Positions 23,179 to 37,283 are shown, counted from the first letter of the stretch. The stretch: DNA of 64,000 nt from Nematostella vectensis (GCF_932526225.1 NC_064038.1:18649075-18713074); one strand, 5' to 3'. Translations and numbers: made by a program. Notes: generated by a model from the letters alone, not told the origin.

Positions 23179-23333
23179 AGTAGGGCGCGGTTAGTACTTG
23201 GATGGGTGACCGCCTGGGAATACCGTGTGCTGTAGGCATTTCCTTTTTGTCATCGAAGTACTCACAGGACTGTTATATAATAGATAGATCTTACACAGTT
23301 CTATCGTCTACGGCCATACCACTTAGAAAGCAC

Positions 23334-23364
<31 letters not shown>

Positions 23365-23424
23365 AGTAGGGCGCGGTAAGTACTTGGATGGGTGACCGCT
23401 TCGGAATACCGTGTGCTGTAGGCA
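19772..23424 (+). rRNA. 20 5S rRNA genes matching 9914-13566
   Basis: Starts 19772 to 23306, same class order as 9914-13448 at a 9858-bp offset, including eta at 20516 and 22748, the T4 site near 21756, CAGCTCTATC near 22554 and C9G near 22950. Small private differences exist, such as TTAGACACTT near 20130 and GAAGTTGAGC near 22051. Confidence 0.94.
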
Positions 23425-23491
23425 TTTCCTTTTTGTCATCGAAGTACTCACAGGACTGTTATATAATATATATTTCTTACACAGTTCTATC

Positions 23492-24263
23492 GTCTACGGC
23501 CATACCACTTAGAAAGCACCGGTTCTCGTCCCATCACCGAAGTTAAGCTCAGTAGGGCGCGGTAAGTACTTGGATGGGTGACCGCTTCGGAATACCGTGT
23601 GCTGTAGGCATTTCCTTTTTGTTACAAAAGTGCTCACAGGACTGTTATATAAAATCTATTTCTTACACAGTTCTGTCGTCTACGGCCATACCACTGAGAA
23701 AGCACCGGTTCTCTACCGATCACCGTAGTTAAGCTCAGTAGGGCACGGTTAGTACTTGGATGGGTGACCGCCTGCGAATACCGTGTGCTGTAGGCATTTC
23801 CTTTTTGTTATCGAGGTACTCACAGGACTGTTATATAATAGATAGATCTTAAACAGTTCTGTCGTCTACGACCATACCACTGAGAAAGCACCGGTTCTCG
23901 TCCGATCACCGAATTTAAGCTCAGTAGGGCGCGGTTAGTACTTGGATGGGTGACCGCCTGGGAATACCGTGTGCTGTAGGCATTTCATTTTTGTCATCGA
24001 AGTACTCACAGGACTGTTATATAGTAGATAGATCTTACACAGTTCTATCGTCTACGGCCATACCACTTAGAAAGCACCGGTTCTCGTCCCATCACCTAAG
24101 TTAAGCTCAGTAGGGCACGGTAAGTACTTGGATGGGTGACCGCTTCGGAATACCGTGTGCTGTAGGCATTTCCTTTTTGTCATCGAAGTACTCACAGGAC
24201 TGTTATATAATAGATAGATCTTACACAGTTCTATCGTCTACGGCCATACCACTTAGAAAGCAC

Positions 24264-24294
<31 letters not shown>

Positions 24295-24449
24295 AGTAGG
24301 GCGCGGTTAGTACTTGGATGTGTGACCGCCTGGGAATACCGTGTGCTGTAGGCATTTCCATTTTGTCATCGAAGTACTCACAGGACTGTTATATAATAGA
24401 TAGGTCTTACACAGTTCTATCGTCTACGGCCATACCACTTAGAAAGCAC

Positions 24450-24480
<31 letters not shown>

Positions 24481-24821
24481 AGTAGGGCGCGGTAAGTACT
24501 TGGATGGGTGACCGCTTCGGAATACCGTGTGCTGTAGGCATTTCCTTTTTCTTACCAAAGTACTCACAGGACTGTTATATAAAATCTATTTCTTACACAG
24601 TTCTGTCGTCTACGGCCATACCACTGAGAAAGCACCGGTTCTCGTCCGATCACCGTAGTTAAGCTCATTAGGGCACGGTTAGTACTTGGATGGGTGACCG
24701 CCTGAGAATACCGTGTGCTGTAGGCATTTTCTTTTTGTTATCGTGGTACTCACAGGACTGTTATATAATAGATAGATCTTAAACAGTTCTGTCGTCTACG
24801 GCCATACCACTGAGAAAGCAC

Positions 24822-24852
<31 letters not shown>

Positions 24853-25379
24853 AGTAGGGCGCGGTAAGTACTTGGATGGGTGACCGCTTCGGAATACAGT
24901 GTGCTGTAGGCATTTCCTTTTTGTTACCGAAGTACTCACAGGACTGTTATATAAAATCTATTTCTTACACAGTTCTGTCGTCTACGGCCATACCACTGAG
25001 AAAGCACCGGTTCCCGTCCGATTACCGAAGTTAAGCTCATTAGGGCACGGTTAGTACTTGGACGGGTGACCGCCTGGAAATACCGTGTGCTGTAGGCATT
25101 TCCTTTTTGTTACCGAAGTACTCACAGGACTGTTATATAAAATCTATTTCTTACACACTTCTGTCGTCTACGGCCATACCACTGAGAAAGCACCGGTTCT
25201 CGTCCGATCACCGTAGTTAAGCTCAGTAGGGCACGGTTAGTACTTGGACGGGTGACCGCCTGGAAATACCGTGTGCTGTACGCATTTCCTTTTTCTTATC
25301 GATGTACTCACAGGACTGTTATATAATAGATAGACCTTACACAGTTCTATCGTCTACGGCCATACCACTGAGAAAGCAC

Positions 25380-25410
<31 letters not shown>

Positions 25411-25751
25411 AGTAGGGCGCGGTAAGTACTTGGATGGGTGACCGCTTCGGAATACCGTGTGCTGTAGGCATTTCCTTTTTGTTACCGAAGTACTCACAGG
25501 ACTGTTATATCAAATCTATTTCTTATACAGTTCTGTCGTCTACGGCCATACCACTGAGAAAGCACCGGTTCTCGTCCGATCACCGTAGTTAAGCTCAGTA
25601 GGGCACGGCTAGTACTTGGATTGGTGACCGCCTGGGAATACCGTGTGCTGTAGGCATTTCCTTTTTGTTATCGAGGTACTCACAGGACTGTTATATAATA
25701 GATAGATCTTAAACAGTTCTATCGTCTACGGCCATACCACTGAGAAAGCAC

Positions 25752-25782
<31 letters not shown>

Positions 25783-25937
25783 AGTAGGGCGCGGTTAGTA
25801 CTTGGATGGGTGACCGCCTGGGAATACCGTGTGCTGTAGGCATTTCCTTTTTGTCATTGAAGTACTAACAGGACTGTTATATAATAGATAGATCTTAAAC
25901 AGTTCTGTCGTCTACGACCATACCACTGAGAAAGCAC

Positions 25938-25968
<31 letters not shown>

Positions 25969-26123
25969 AGTAGGGCGCGGTTAGTACTTGGATGGGTGAC
26001 CGCCTGGGAATACCGTGTGCTGTAGGCATTTCCTTTTTGTCATCGAAGTACTCACAGGACTGTTATATAATAGATAGATCTTACACAGTTCTATCGTCTA
26101 CGGCCATACCACTTAGAAAGCAC

Positions 26124-26154
<31 letters not shown>

Positions 26155-26214
26155 AGTAGGGCGCGGTAAGTACTTGGATGGGTGACCGCTTCGGAATACC
26201 GTGTGCTGTAGGCA
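23492..26214 (+). rRNA. 15 5S rRNA genes of block A copy 3
   Basis: Starts 23492 to 26096, class order as block A; C105A present near 24898. Private marks include ATATAGTAG near 24022 and GGATGTGTG near 24318. Confidence 0.95.
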
Positions 26215-26281
26215 TTTCCTTTTTGTCATCGAAGTACTCACAGGACTGTTATATAATATATATTTCTTACACAGTTCTATC

Positions 26282-27053
26282 GTCTACGGCCATACCACTT
26301 AGAAAGCACCGGTTCTCGTCCCATCACCGAAGTTAAGCTCAGTAGGGCGCGGTAAGTACTTGGATGGGTGACCGCTTCGGAATACCGTGTGCTGTAGGCA
26401 TTTCCTTTTTGTTACAAAAGTGCTCACAGGACTGTTATATAAAATCTATTTCTTACACAGTTCTGTCGTCTACGGCCATACCACTGAGAAAGCACCGGTT
26501 CTCTACCGATCACCGTAGTTAAGCTCAGTAGGGCACGGTTAGTACTTGGATGGGTGACCGCCTGCGAATACCGTGTGCTGTAGGCATTTCCTTTTTGTTA
26601 TCGAGGTACTCACAGGACTGTTATATAATAGATAGATCTTAAACAGTTCTGTCGTCTACGACCATACCACTAAGAAAGCACCGGTTCTCGTCCGATCACC
26701 GAATTTAAGCTCAGTAGGGCGCGGTTAGTACTTGGATGGGTGACCGCCTGGGAATACCGTGTGCTGTAGGCATTTCATTTTTGTCATCGAAGTACTCACA
26801 GGACTGTTATATAATAGATAGATCTTACACAGTTCTATCGTCTACGGCCATACCACTTAGAAAGCACCGGTTCTCGTCCCATCACCTAAGTTAAGCTCAG
26901 TAGGGCACGGTAAGTACTTGGATGGGTGACCGCTTCGGAATACCGTGTGCTGTAGGCATTTCCTTTTTGTCATCGAAGTACTCACAGGACTGTTATATAA
27001 TAGATAGATCTTACACAGTTCTATCGTCTACGGCCATACCACTTAGAAAGCAC

Positions 27054-27084
<31 letters not shown>

Positions 27085-27611
27085 AGTAGGGCGCGGTTAG
27101 TACTTGGATGGGTGACCGCCTGGGAATACCGTGTGCTGTAGGCATTTCCATTTTGTCATCGAAGTACTCACAGGACTGTTATATAATAGATAGGTCTTAC
27201 ACAGTTCTATCGTCTACGGCCATACCACTTAGAAAGCACCGGTTCTCGTCCGATCACCGAAGTTAACCTCAGTAGGGCGCGGTAAGTACTTGGATGGGTG
27301 ACCGCTTCGGAATACCGTGTGCTGTAGGCATTTCCTTTTTCTTACCAAAGTACTCACACGACTGTTATATAAAATCTATTTCTTACACAGTTCTGTCGTC
27401 TACGGCCATACCACTGAGAAAGCACCGGTTCTCGTCCGATCACCGTAGTTAAGCTCATTAGGGCACGGTTAGTACTTGGATGGGTGACCGCCTGAGAATA
27501 CCGTGTGCTGTAGGCATTTTCTTTTTGTTATCGTGGTACTCACAGGACTGTTATATAATAGATAGATCTTAAACAGTTCTGTCGTCTACGGCCATACCAC
27601 TGAGAAAGCAC

Positions 27612-27642
<31 letters not shown>

Positions 27643-28169
27643 AGTAGGGCGCGGTAAGTACTTGGATGGGTGACCGCTTCGGAATACCGTGTGCTGTAGG
27701 CATTTCCTTTTTGTTACCGAAGTACTCACAGGACTGTTATATAAAATCTATTTCTTACACAGTTCTGTCGTCTACGGCCATACCACTGAGAAAGCACCGG
27801 TTCCCGTCCGATTACCGAAGTTAAGCTCATTAGGGCACGGTTAGTACTTGGACGGGTGACCGCCTGGAAATACCGTGTGCTGTAGGCATTTCCTTTTTGT
27901 TACCGAAGTACTCACAGGACTGTTATATAAAATCTATTTCTTACACAGTTCTGTCGTCTACGGCCATACCACTGAGAAAGCACCGGTTCTCGTCCGATCA
28001 CCGTAGTTAAGCTCAGTAGGGCACGGTTAGTACTTGGACGGGTGACCGCCTGGGAATACCGTGTGCTGTACGCATTTCCTTTTTCTTATCGATGTACTGA
28101 CAGGACTGTTATATAATAGATAGACCTTACACAGTTCTATCGTCTACGGCCATACCACTGAGAAAGCAC

Positions 28170-28200
<31 letters not shown>

Positions 28201-28541
28201 AGTAGGGCGCGGTAAGTACTTGGATGGGTGACCGCTTCGGAATACCGTGTGCTGTAGGCATTTCCTTTTTGTTACCGAAGTACTCACAGGACTGTTATAT
28301 CAAATCTATTTCTTATACAGTTCTGTCGTCTACGGCCATACCACTGAGAAAGCACCGGTTCTCGTCCGATCACCGTAGTTAAGCTGAGTAGGGCACGGCT
28401 AGTACTTGGATTGGTGACCGCCTGGGAATACCGTGTGCTGTAGGCATTTCCTTTTTGTTATCGAGGTACTCACAGGACTGTTATATAATAGATAGATCTT
28501 AAACAGTTCTATCGTCTACGGCCATACCACTGAGAAAGCAC

Positions 28542-28572
<31 letters not shown>

Positions 28573-28632
28573 AGTAGGGCGCGGTTAGTACTTGGATGGG
28601 TGACCGCCTGGGAATACCGTGTGCTGTAGGCA
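26282..28632 (+). rRNA. 13 5S rRNA genes of truncated block A' copy 3
   Basis: Starts 26282 to 28514. It has A' markers and the shared CACTAAGAAAG change with the preceding A' copy (16811 and 26669). AGTTAACCTC near 27261 is shared only with 31541, because units 5-13 are part of the 4278-bp duplication. Confidence 0.94.
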
Positions 28633-28727
28633 TTTTCTTTTTGTCATCGAAGTACTCACAGGACTGTTATATAATATATATTTCTTACACAGTTCTGTCG
28701 TCTACGGCCATACCACTGAGAAAGCAC

Positions 28728-28758
<31 letters not shown>

Positions 28759-29099
28759 AGTCGGGCACGGTTAGTACTTGGATGGGTGACCGCCTGGGAA
28801 TACCGTGTGCTGTAGGCATTTCCTTTTTGTCATCGAGGTACTCACAGGACTGTTATATAATAGATAGATCTTAAACAGTTCTATCGTCTACGGCCATACC
28901 ACTGAGAAAGCACCGGTTCTCGTCCGATCACCGAATTTAAGCTCAGTAGGGCGCGGTTAGTACTTGGATGGGTGACCGCCTGGGAATACCGTGTGCTGTA
29001 GGCATTTCCTTTTTGTCATCGAAGTACTCACAGGACTGTTATATAATAGATAGATCTTACACAGTTCTATCATCTACGGCCATACCACTTAGAAAGCAC

Positions 29100-29130
<31 letters not shown>

Positions 29131-29471
29131 AGTAGGGCGCGGTAAGTACTTGGATGGGTGACCACTTCGGAATACCGTCTGCTGTAGGCATTTCCTTTTT
29201 GTTATCGAGGTACTGACAGGACTGTTATATAATAGATAGATGTTACACAGTTCTATCGTTTACGGCCATACCACTGAGAAAGCACCAGTTCTCGTCCGAT
29301 CACAGAACTTAAAGTCAGTATGGCACGGTTAGTACTTGGACGGGTGACCGCCTGGGAATACCGTGTGCTGTAGGCATTTCCTTTTTGTTATCGAGGTACT
29401 CACAGGACTGTTATATAATAGATAGATCTTAAACAGTTCTATCGTCTACGGCCATACCACTGAGAAAGCAC

Positions 29472-29502
<31 letters not shown>

Positions 29503-29657
29503 AGTAGGGCGCGGTTAGTACTTGGATGGGTGACCGCCTGGGAATACCGTGTGCTGTAGGCATTTCATTTTTGTCATCGAAGAACTCACAGGACTGTTAT
29601 ATAATAGATAGATCTTACACAGTTCTATCGTCTACGGCCATACCACTTAGAAAGCAC

Positions 29658-29688
<31 letters not shown>

Positions 29689-30029
29689 AGTAGGGCGCGG
29701 TAAGTACTTGGATGGGTGACCGCTTCGGAATACCGTGTGCTGTAGGCATTTCCTTTTTGTTACCAAAGTACTCACAGGACTGTTATATAAAATCTATTTC
29801 TTACACAGTTCTGTCGTCTACGGCCATACCACTGAGAAAGCACCGGTTCTCGTACGATCACCGTAGTTAAGCTCAGTAGGGCACGGTTAGTACTTGGATG
29901 GGTGACCGCCTGGGAATACCGTGTGCTGTAGGCATTTCCTTTTTGTTATCGAGGTACTCACAGGACTGTTATATAATAGATAGATCTTAAACAGTTCTGT
30001 CGTCTACGACCATACCACTGAGAAAGCAC

Positions 30030-30060
<31 letters not shown>

Positions 30061-30215
30061 AGTAGGGCGCGGTTAGTACTTGGATGGGTGACCGCCTGGG
30101 AATACCGTGTGCTGTAGGCATTTCCTTTTTGTCATCGAAGTACTCACAGGACTGTTAGATAATAGATAGATCTTACACAGTTCTATCGTCTACGGCCATA
30201 CCACTTAGAAAGCAC

Positions 30216-30246
<31 letters not shown>

Positions 30247-30959
30247 AGTAGGGCGCGGTAAGTACTTGGATGGGTGACCGCCTGGGAATACCGTGTGCTG
30301 TAGGCATTTCCTTTTTGTCATCGAAGTACTCACAGGACTGTTATATAATAGATAGATCTTACACAGTTCTATCGTTTACGGCCATACCACTGAGAAAGCA
30401 CCAGTTCTCGTCCGATCACCGAAGTTAAGCTCAGTAGGGCGCGGTTAGTACTTGGATGGGTGACCGCCTGGGAATACCGTGTGCTGTAGGCATTTACTTT
30501 TTGTTTTCGAAGTACTAACAGGACTGTTATATAATAGATAGATCTTACACAGTTCTATCGTCTACGGCCATACCACTGAAAAAGCACCGGTTCTCGTCCG
30601 ATCACCGAACTTAAGCTCAGTAGGGCGCGGTTAGTACTTGGATGGGTGACCGCCTGGGAATACCGTGTGCTGTAGGCATTTCCTTTTTGTCATCGAAGTA
30701 CTCGCAGGACTGTTATATAATATATATTTCTTACACAGTTCTGTCGTCTACGGCCATACCACTGAGAAAGCACCGGTTCTCGTCCGATCACCGTAGTTAA
30801 GCTCATTAGGGCACGGTTAGTACTTGGATGGGTGACCGCCTGAGAATACCGTGTGCTGTAGGCATTTTCTTTTTGTTATCGTGGTACTCACACGACTGTT
30901 ATATAATAGATAGATCTTAAACAGTTCTGTCGTCTACGGCCATACCACTGAGAAAGCAC

Positions 30960-30990
<31 letters not shown>

Positions 30991-31277
30991 AGTAGGGCGC
31001 GGTAAGTACTTGGATGGGTGACCGCTTCGGAATACCGTGTGCTGTAGGCATTTCCTTTTTGTTACCGAAGTACTCACAGGACTGTTATATAAAATCTATT
31101 TCTTACACAGTTCTGTCGTCTACGGCCATACCACTGAAAAAGCACCGGTTCCCGTCCTATTACCGTAGTTAAGCTCATTAGGGCACGGTTAGTACTTGGA
31201 CGGGTGACCGCCTGGAAATACCGTGTGCTGTAGGCATTTCCTTTTTGTTACCGAAGTACTCACAGGACTGTTATATA
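27000..31277 (+). repeat. 23-unit tandem duplication (4278 bp), copy 1
   Basis: Covers A' units 5-13 and the 14-gene linker. The right boundary is in the spacer near 31260-31278, where AAATCTATTTCTT is expected but TAGATAGATCTT follows TATATAA. Confidence 0.88.
28700..31236 (+). rRNA. 14 5S rRNA genes, linker copy 1 of the 23-unit duplication
   Basis: Starts 28700 to 31118 every 186 bp. This is the fullest linker: A63C gene (28700), delta (29258), the seven units missing at 19586 (29444-30746), then units 7-9 type genes with CACTGAAAAAG near 31132. Private marks ACCGTCTGC (29177) and GAAGAACTC (29579) are both repeated 4278 bp downstream. Confidence 0.94.
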
Positions 31278-31331
31278 ATAGATAGATCTTACACAGTTCT
31301 ATCGTCTACGGCCATACCACTTAGAAAGCAC

Positions 31332-31362
<31 letters not shown>

Positions 31363-31889
31363 AGTAGGGCGCGGTTAGTACTTGGATGGGTGACCGCCTG
31401 GGAATACCGTGTGCTGTAGGCATTTCCATTTTGTCATCGAAGTACTCACAGGACTGTTATATAATAGATAGGTCTTACACAGTTCTATCGTCTACGGCCA
31501 TACCACTTAGAAAGCACCGGTTCTCGTCCGATCACCGAAGTTAACCTCAGTAGGGCGCGGTAAGTACTTGGATGGGTGACCGCTTCGGAATACCGTGTGC
31601 TGTAGGCATTTCCTTTTTCTTACCAAAGTACTCACACGACTGTTATATAAAATCTATTTCTTACACAGTTCTGTCGTCTACGGCCATACCACTGAGAAAG
31701 CACCGGTTCTCGTCCGATCACCGTAGTTAAGCTCATTAGGGCACGGTTAGTACTTGGATGGGTGACCGCCTGAGAATACCGTGTGCTGTAGGCATTTTCT
31801 TTTTGTTATCGTGGTACTCACAGGACTGTTATATAATAGATAGATCTTAAACAGTTCTGTCGTCTACGGCCATACCACTGAGAAAGCAC

Positions 31890-31920
<31 letters not shown>

Positions 31921-32447
31921 AGTAGGGCGCGGTAAGTACTTGGATGGGTGACCGCTTCGGAATACCGTGTGCTGTAGGCATTTCCTTTTTGTTACCGAAG
32001 TACTCACAGGACTGTTATATAAAATCTATTTCTTACACAGTTCTGTCGTCTACGGCCATACCACTGAGAAAGCACCGGTTCCCGTCCGATTACCGAAGTT
32101 AAGCTCATTAGGGCACGGTTAGTACTTGGACGGGTGACCGCCTGGAAATACCGTGTGCTGTAGGCATTTCCTTTTTGTTACCGAAGTACTCACAGGACTG
32201 TTATATAAAATCTATTTCTTACACAGTTCTGTCGTCTACGGCCATACCACTGAGAAAGCACCGGTTCTCGTCCGATCACCGTAGTTAAGCTCAGTAGGGC
32301 ACGGTTAGTACTTGGACGGGTGACCGCCTGGGAATACCGTGTGCTGTACGCATTTCCTTTTTCTTATCGATGTACTGACAGGACTGTTATATAATAGATA
32401 GACCTTACACAGTTCTATCGTCTACGGCCATACCACTGAGAAAGCAC

Positions 32448-32478
<31 letters not shown>

Positions 32479-32819
32479 AGTAGGGCGCGGTAAGTACTTG
32501 GATGGGTGACCGCTTCGGAATACCGTGTGCTGTAGGCATTTCCTTTTTGTTACCGAAGTACTCACAGGACTGTTATATCAAATCTATTTCTTATACAGTT
32601 CTGTCGTCTACGGCCATACCACTGAGAAAGCACCGGTTCTCGTCCGATCACCGTAGTTAAGCTGAGTAGGGCACGGCTAGTACTTGGATTGGTGACCGCC
32701 TGGGAATACCGTGTGCTGTAGGCATTTCCTTTTTGTTATCGAGGTACTCACAGGACTGTTATATAATAGATAGATCTTAAACAGTTCTATCGTCTACGGC
32801 CATACCACTGAGAAAGCAC

Positions 32820-32850
<31 letters not shown>

Positions 32851-33005
32851 AGTAGGGCGCGGTTAGTACTTGGATGGGTGACCGCCTGGGAATACCGTGT
32901 GCTGTAGGCATTTTCTTTTTGTCATCGAAGTACTCACAGGACTGTTATATAATATATATTTCTTACACAGTTCTGTCGTCTACGGCCATACCACTGAGAA
33001 AGCAC

Positions 33006-33036
<31 letters not shown>

Positions 33037-33377
33037 AGTCGGGCACGGTTAGTACTTGGATGGGTGACCGCCTGGGAATACCGTGTGCTGTAGGCATTTC
33101 CTTTTTGTCATCGAGGTACTCACAGGACTGTTATATAATAGATAGATCTTAAACAGTTCTATCGTCTACGGCCATACCACTGAGAAAGCACCGGTTCTCG
33201 TCCGATCACCGAATTTAAGCTCAGTAGGGCGCGGTTAGTACTTGGATGGGTGACCGCCTGGGAATACCGTGTGCTGTAGGCATTTCCTTTTTGTCATCGA
33301 AGTACTCACAGGACTGTTATATAATAGATAGATCTTACACAGTTCTATCATCTACGGCCATACCACTTAGAAAGCAC

Positions 33378-33408
<31 letters not shown>

Positions 33409-33749
33409 AGTAGGGCGCGGTAAGTACTTGGATGGGTGACCACTTCGGAATACCGTCTGCTGTAGGCATTTCCTTTTTGTTATCGAGGTACTGACAGGAC
33501 TGTTATATAATAGATAGATGTTACACAGTTCTATCGTTTACGGCCATACCACTGAGAAAGCACCAGTTCTCGTCCGATCACAGAACTTAAAGTCAGTATG
33601 GCACGGTTAGTACTTGGACGGGTGACCGCCTGGGAATACCGTGTGCTGTAGGCATTTCCTTTTTGTTATCGAGGTACTCACAGGACTGTTATATAATAGA
33701 TAGATCTTAAACAGTTCTATCGTCTACGGCCATACCACTGAGAAAGCAC

Positions 33750-33780
<31 letters not shown>

Positions 33781-33935
33781 AGTAGGGCGCGGTTAGTACT
33801 TGGATGGGTGACCGCCTGGGAATACCGTGTGCTGTAGGCATTTCATTTTTGTCATCGAAGAACTCACAGGACTGTTATATAATAGATAGATCTTACACAG
33901 TTCTATCGTCTACGGCCATACCACTTAGAAAGCAC

Positions 33936-33966
<31 letters not shown>

Positions 33967-34307
33967 AGTAGGGCGCGGTAAGTACTTGGATGGGTGACCG
34001 CTTCGGAATACCGTGTGCTGTAGGCATTTCCTTTTTGTTACCAAAGTACTCACAGGACTGTTATATAAAATCTATTTCTTACACAGTTCTGTCGTCTACG
34101 GCCATACCACTGAGAAAGCACCGGTTCTCGTACGATCACCGTAGTTAAGCTCAGTAGGGCACGGTTAGTACTTGGATGGGTGACCGCCTGGGAATACCGT
34201 GTGCTGTAGGCATTTCCTTTTTGTTATCGAGGTACTCACAGGACTGTTATATAATAGATAGATCTTAAACAGTTCTGTCGTCTACGACCATACCACTGAG
34301 AAAGCAC

Positions 34308-34338
<31 letters not shown>

Positions 34339-34493
34339 AGTAGGGCGCGGTTAGTACTTGGATGGGTGACCGCCTGGGAATACCGTGTGCTGTAGGCATT
34401 TCCTTTTTGTCATCGAAGTACTCACAGGACTGTTAGATAATAGATAGATCTTACACAGTTCTATCGTCTACGGCCATACCACTTAGAAAGCAC

Positions 34494-34524
<31 letters not shown>

Positions 34525-35237
34525 AGTAGGGCGCGGTAAGTACTTGGATGGGTGACCGCCTGGGAATACCGTGTGCTGTAGGCATTTCCTTTTTGTCATC
34601 GAAGTACTCACAGGACTGTTATATAATAGATAGATCTTACACAGTTCTATCGTTTACGGCCATACCACTGAGAAAGCACCAGTTCTCGTCCGATCACCGA
34701 AGTTAAGCTCAGTAGGGCGCGGTTAGTACTTGGATGGGTGACCGCCTGGGAATACCGTGTGCTGTAGGCATTTACTTTTTGTTTTCGAAGTACTAACAGG
34801 ACTGTTATATAATAGATAGATCTTACACAGTTCTATCGTCTACGGCCATACCACTGAAAAAGCACCGGTTCTCGTCCGATCACCGAACTTAAGCTCAGTA
34901 GGGCGCGGTTAGTACTTGGATGGGTGACCGCCTGGGAATACCGTGTGCTGTAGGCATTTCCTTTTTGTCATCGAAGTACTCGCAGGACTGTTATATAATA
35001 TATATTTCTTACACAGTTCTGTCGTCTACGGCCATACCACTGAGAAAGCACCGGTTCTCGTCCGATCACCGTAGTTAAGCTCATTAGGGCACGGTTAGTA
35101 CTTGGATGGGTGACCGCCTGAGAATACCGTGTGCTGTAGGCATTTTCTTTTTGTTATCGTGGTACTCACACGACTGTTATATAATAGATAGATCTTAAAC
35201 AGTTCTGTCGTCTACGGCCATACCACTGAGAAAGCAC

Positions 35238-35268
<31 letters not shown>

Positions 35269-35555
35269 AGTAGGGCGCGGTAAGTACTTGGATGGGTGAC
35301 CGCTTCGGAATACCGTGTGCTGTAGGCATTTCCTTTTTGTTACCGAAGTACTCACAGGACTGTTATATAAAATCTATTTCTTACACAGTTCTGTCGTCTA
35401 CGGCCATACCACTGAAAAAGCACCGGTTCCCGTCCTATTACCGTAGTTAAGCTCATTAGGGCACGGTTAGTACTTGGACGGGTGACCGCCTGGAAATACC
35501 GTGTGCTGTAGGCATTTCCTTTTTGTTACCGAAGTACTCACAGGACTGTTATATA
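31278..35555 (+). repeat. 23-unit tandem duplication (4278 bp), copy 2
   Basis: All checked private variants of copy 1 recur at +4278. After 35555 the expected AAATCTATTTCTT spacer resumes. Confidence 0.88.
31304..35514 (+). rRNA. 23 5S rRNA genes, second copy of the 4278-bp duplication
   Basis: Starts 31304 to 35396. Genes 31304-32792 are A' units 5-13 and genes 32978-35396 the linker. Every rare mark that I checked in copy 1 is present here at +4278 (TTAACCTC 31541, GTACTGACAGG 32375, AAGCTGAG 32660, ACCGTCTGC 33455, GAAGAACTC 33857, CACTGAAAAAG 35410). I saw no difference, which indicates a very recent event. Confidence 0.93.
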
Positions 35556-35581
35556 AAATCTATTTCTTACACACTTCTGTC

Positions 35582-35795
35582 GTCTACGGCCATACCACTG
35601 AGAAAGCACCGGTTCTCGTCCGATCACCGTAGTTAAGCTCAGTAGGGCACGGTTAGTACTTGGACGGGTGACCGCCTGGGAATACCGTGTGCTGTACGCA
35701 TTTCCTTTTTCTTATCGATGTACTCACAGGACTGTTATATAATAGATAGACCTTACACAGTTCTATCGTCTACGGCCATACCACTGAGAAAGCAC

Positions 35796-35826
<31 letters not shown>

Positions 35827-36353
35827 AGTAGGGCGCGGTAAGTACTTGGATGGGTGACCGCTTCGGAATACCGTGTGCTGTAGGCATTTCCTTTTTGTTA
35901 CCGAAGTACTCACAGGACTGTTATATCAAATCTATTTCTTATACAGTTCTGTCGTCTACGGCCATACCACTGAGAAAGCACCGGTTCTCGTCCGATCACC
36001 GTAGTTAAGCTCAGTAGGGCACGGCTAGTACTTGGATTGGTGACCGCCTGGGAATACCGTCTGCTGTAGGCATTTCCTTTTTGTTATCGAGGTACTCACA
36101 GGACTGTTATATAATAGATAGATCTTAAACAGTTCTATCGTCTACGGCCATACCACTGAGAAAGCACCGGTTCTCGTCCGATCACCGAAGTTTAGCTCAG
36201 TAGGGCGCGGTTAGTACTTGGATGGGTGACCGCCTGGGAATACCGTGTGCTGTAGGCATTTCCTTTTTGTCATCGAAGTACTAACAGGACTGTTATATAA
36301 TAGATAGATCTTAAACAGTTCTGTCGTCTACGACCATACCACTGAGAAAGCAC

Positions 36354-36384
<31 letters not shown>

Positions 36385-36725
36385 AGTAGGGCGCGGTTAG
36401 TACTTGGATGGGTGACCGCTTCGGAATACCGTGTGCTGTAGGCATTTCCTTTTACTTACCAAAGTACTCACAGGACTGTTATATAAAATCTATTTCTTAC
36501 ACAGTTCTGTCGTCTACGGCCATACCACTGAGAAAGCACCGGTTCTCGTCCGATCACCGTAGTTAAGCTCATTAGGGTACGGTTAGTACTTGGATGGGTG
36601 ACCGCCTGAGAATACCGTGTGCTGTAGGCATTTTCTTTTTGTTATCGTGGTACTCACAGGACTGTTATATAATAGATAGATCTTAAACAGTTCTGTCGTC
36701 TACGGCCATACCACTGAGAAAGCAC

Positions 36726-36756
<31 letters not shown>

Positions 36757-37283
36757 AGTAGGGCGCGGTAAGTACTTGGACGGGTGACCGCCTGGAAATA
36801 CCGTGTGCTGTAGGCATTTCCTTTTTGTTACCGAAGTACTCACAGGACTGTTATATAATATCTATTTCTTACACAGTTCTGTCGTCTACGGCCATACCAC
36901 TGAGAAAGCACCGGTTCCCGTCCGATTACCGTAGTTAAGCTCATTAGGGCACGGTTAGTACTTGGACGGGTGACCGCCTGGAAATACCGTGTGCTGTAGG
37001 CATTTCCTTTTTGTTACCGAAGTACTCACAGGACTGTTATATAAAATCTATTTCTTACACACTTCTGTCGTCTACGGCCATACCACTGAGAAAGCACCGG
37101 TTCTCGTCCGATCACCGTAGTTAAGCTCAGTAGGGCACGGTTAGTACTTGGACGGGTGACCGCCTGGGAATACCGTGTGCTGTACGCATTTCCTTTTTCT
37201 TATCGATGTACTCACAGGACTCTTATATAATAGATAGACCTTACACAGCTCTATCGTCTACGGCCATACCACTGAGAAAGCAC

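Larger units (their letters stand above)
23438..28640 (+). repeat. A-A' dimer 3 (15 + 13 units)
   Basis: A at 23438-26227, A' at 26228 to about 28640, exactly 9858 bp after dimer 2 and truncated at the same point. Confidence 0.94.
19586..29443 (+). repeat. 53-unit super-repeat (9858 bp), copy 2
   Basis: Matches copy 1 with few scattered differences. It ends where the sequence continues with alpha (29444) instead of repeating the chimeric gene at 19586. Confidence 0.88.
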
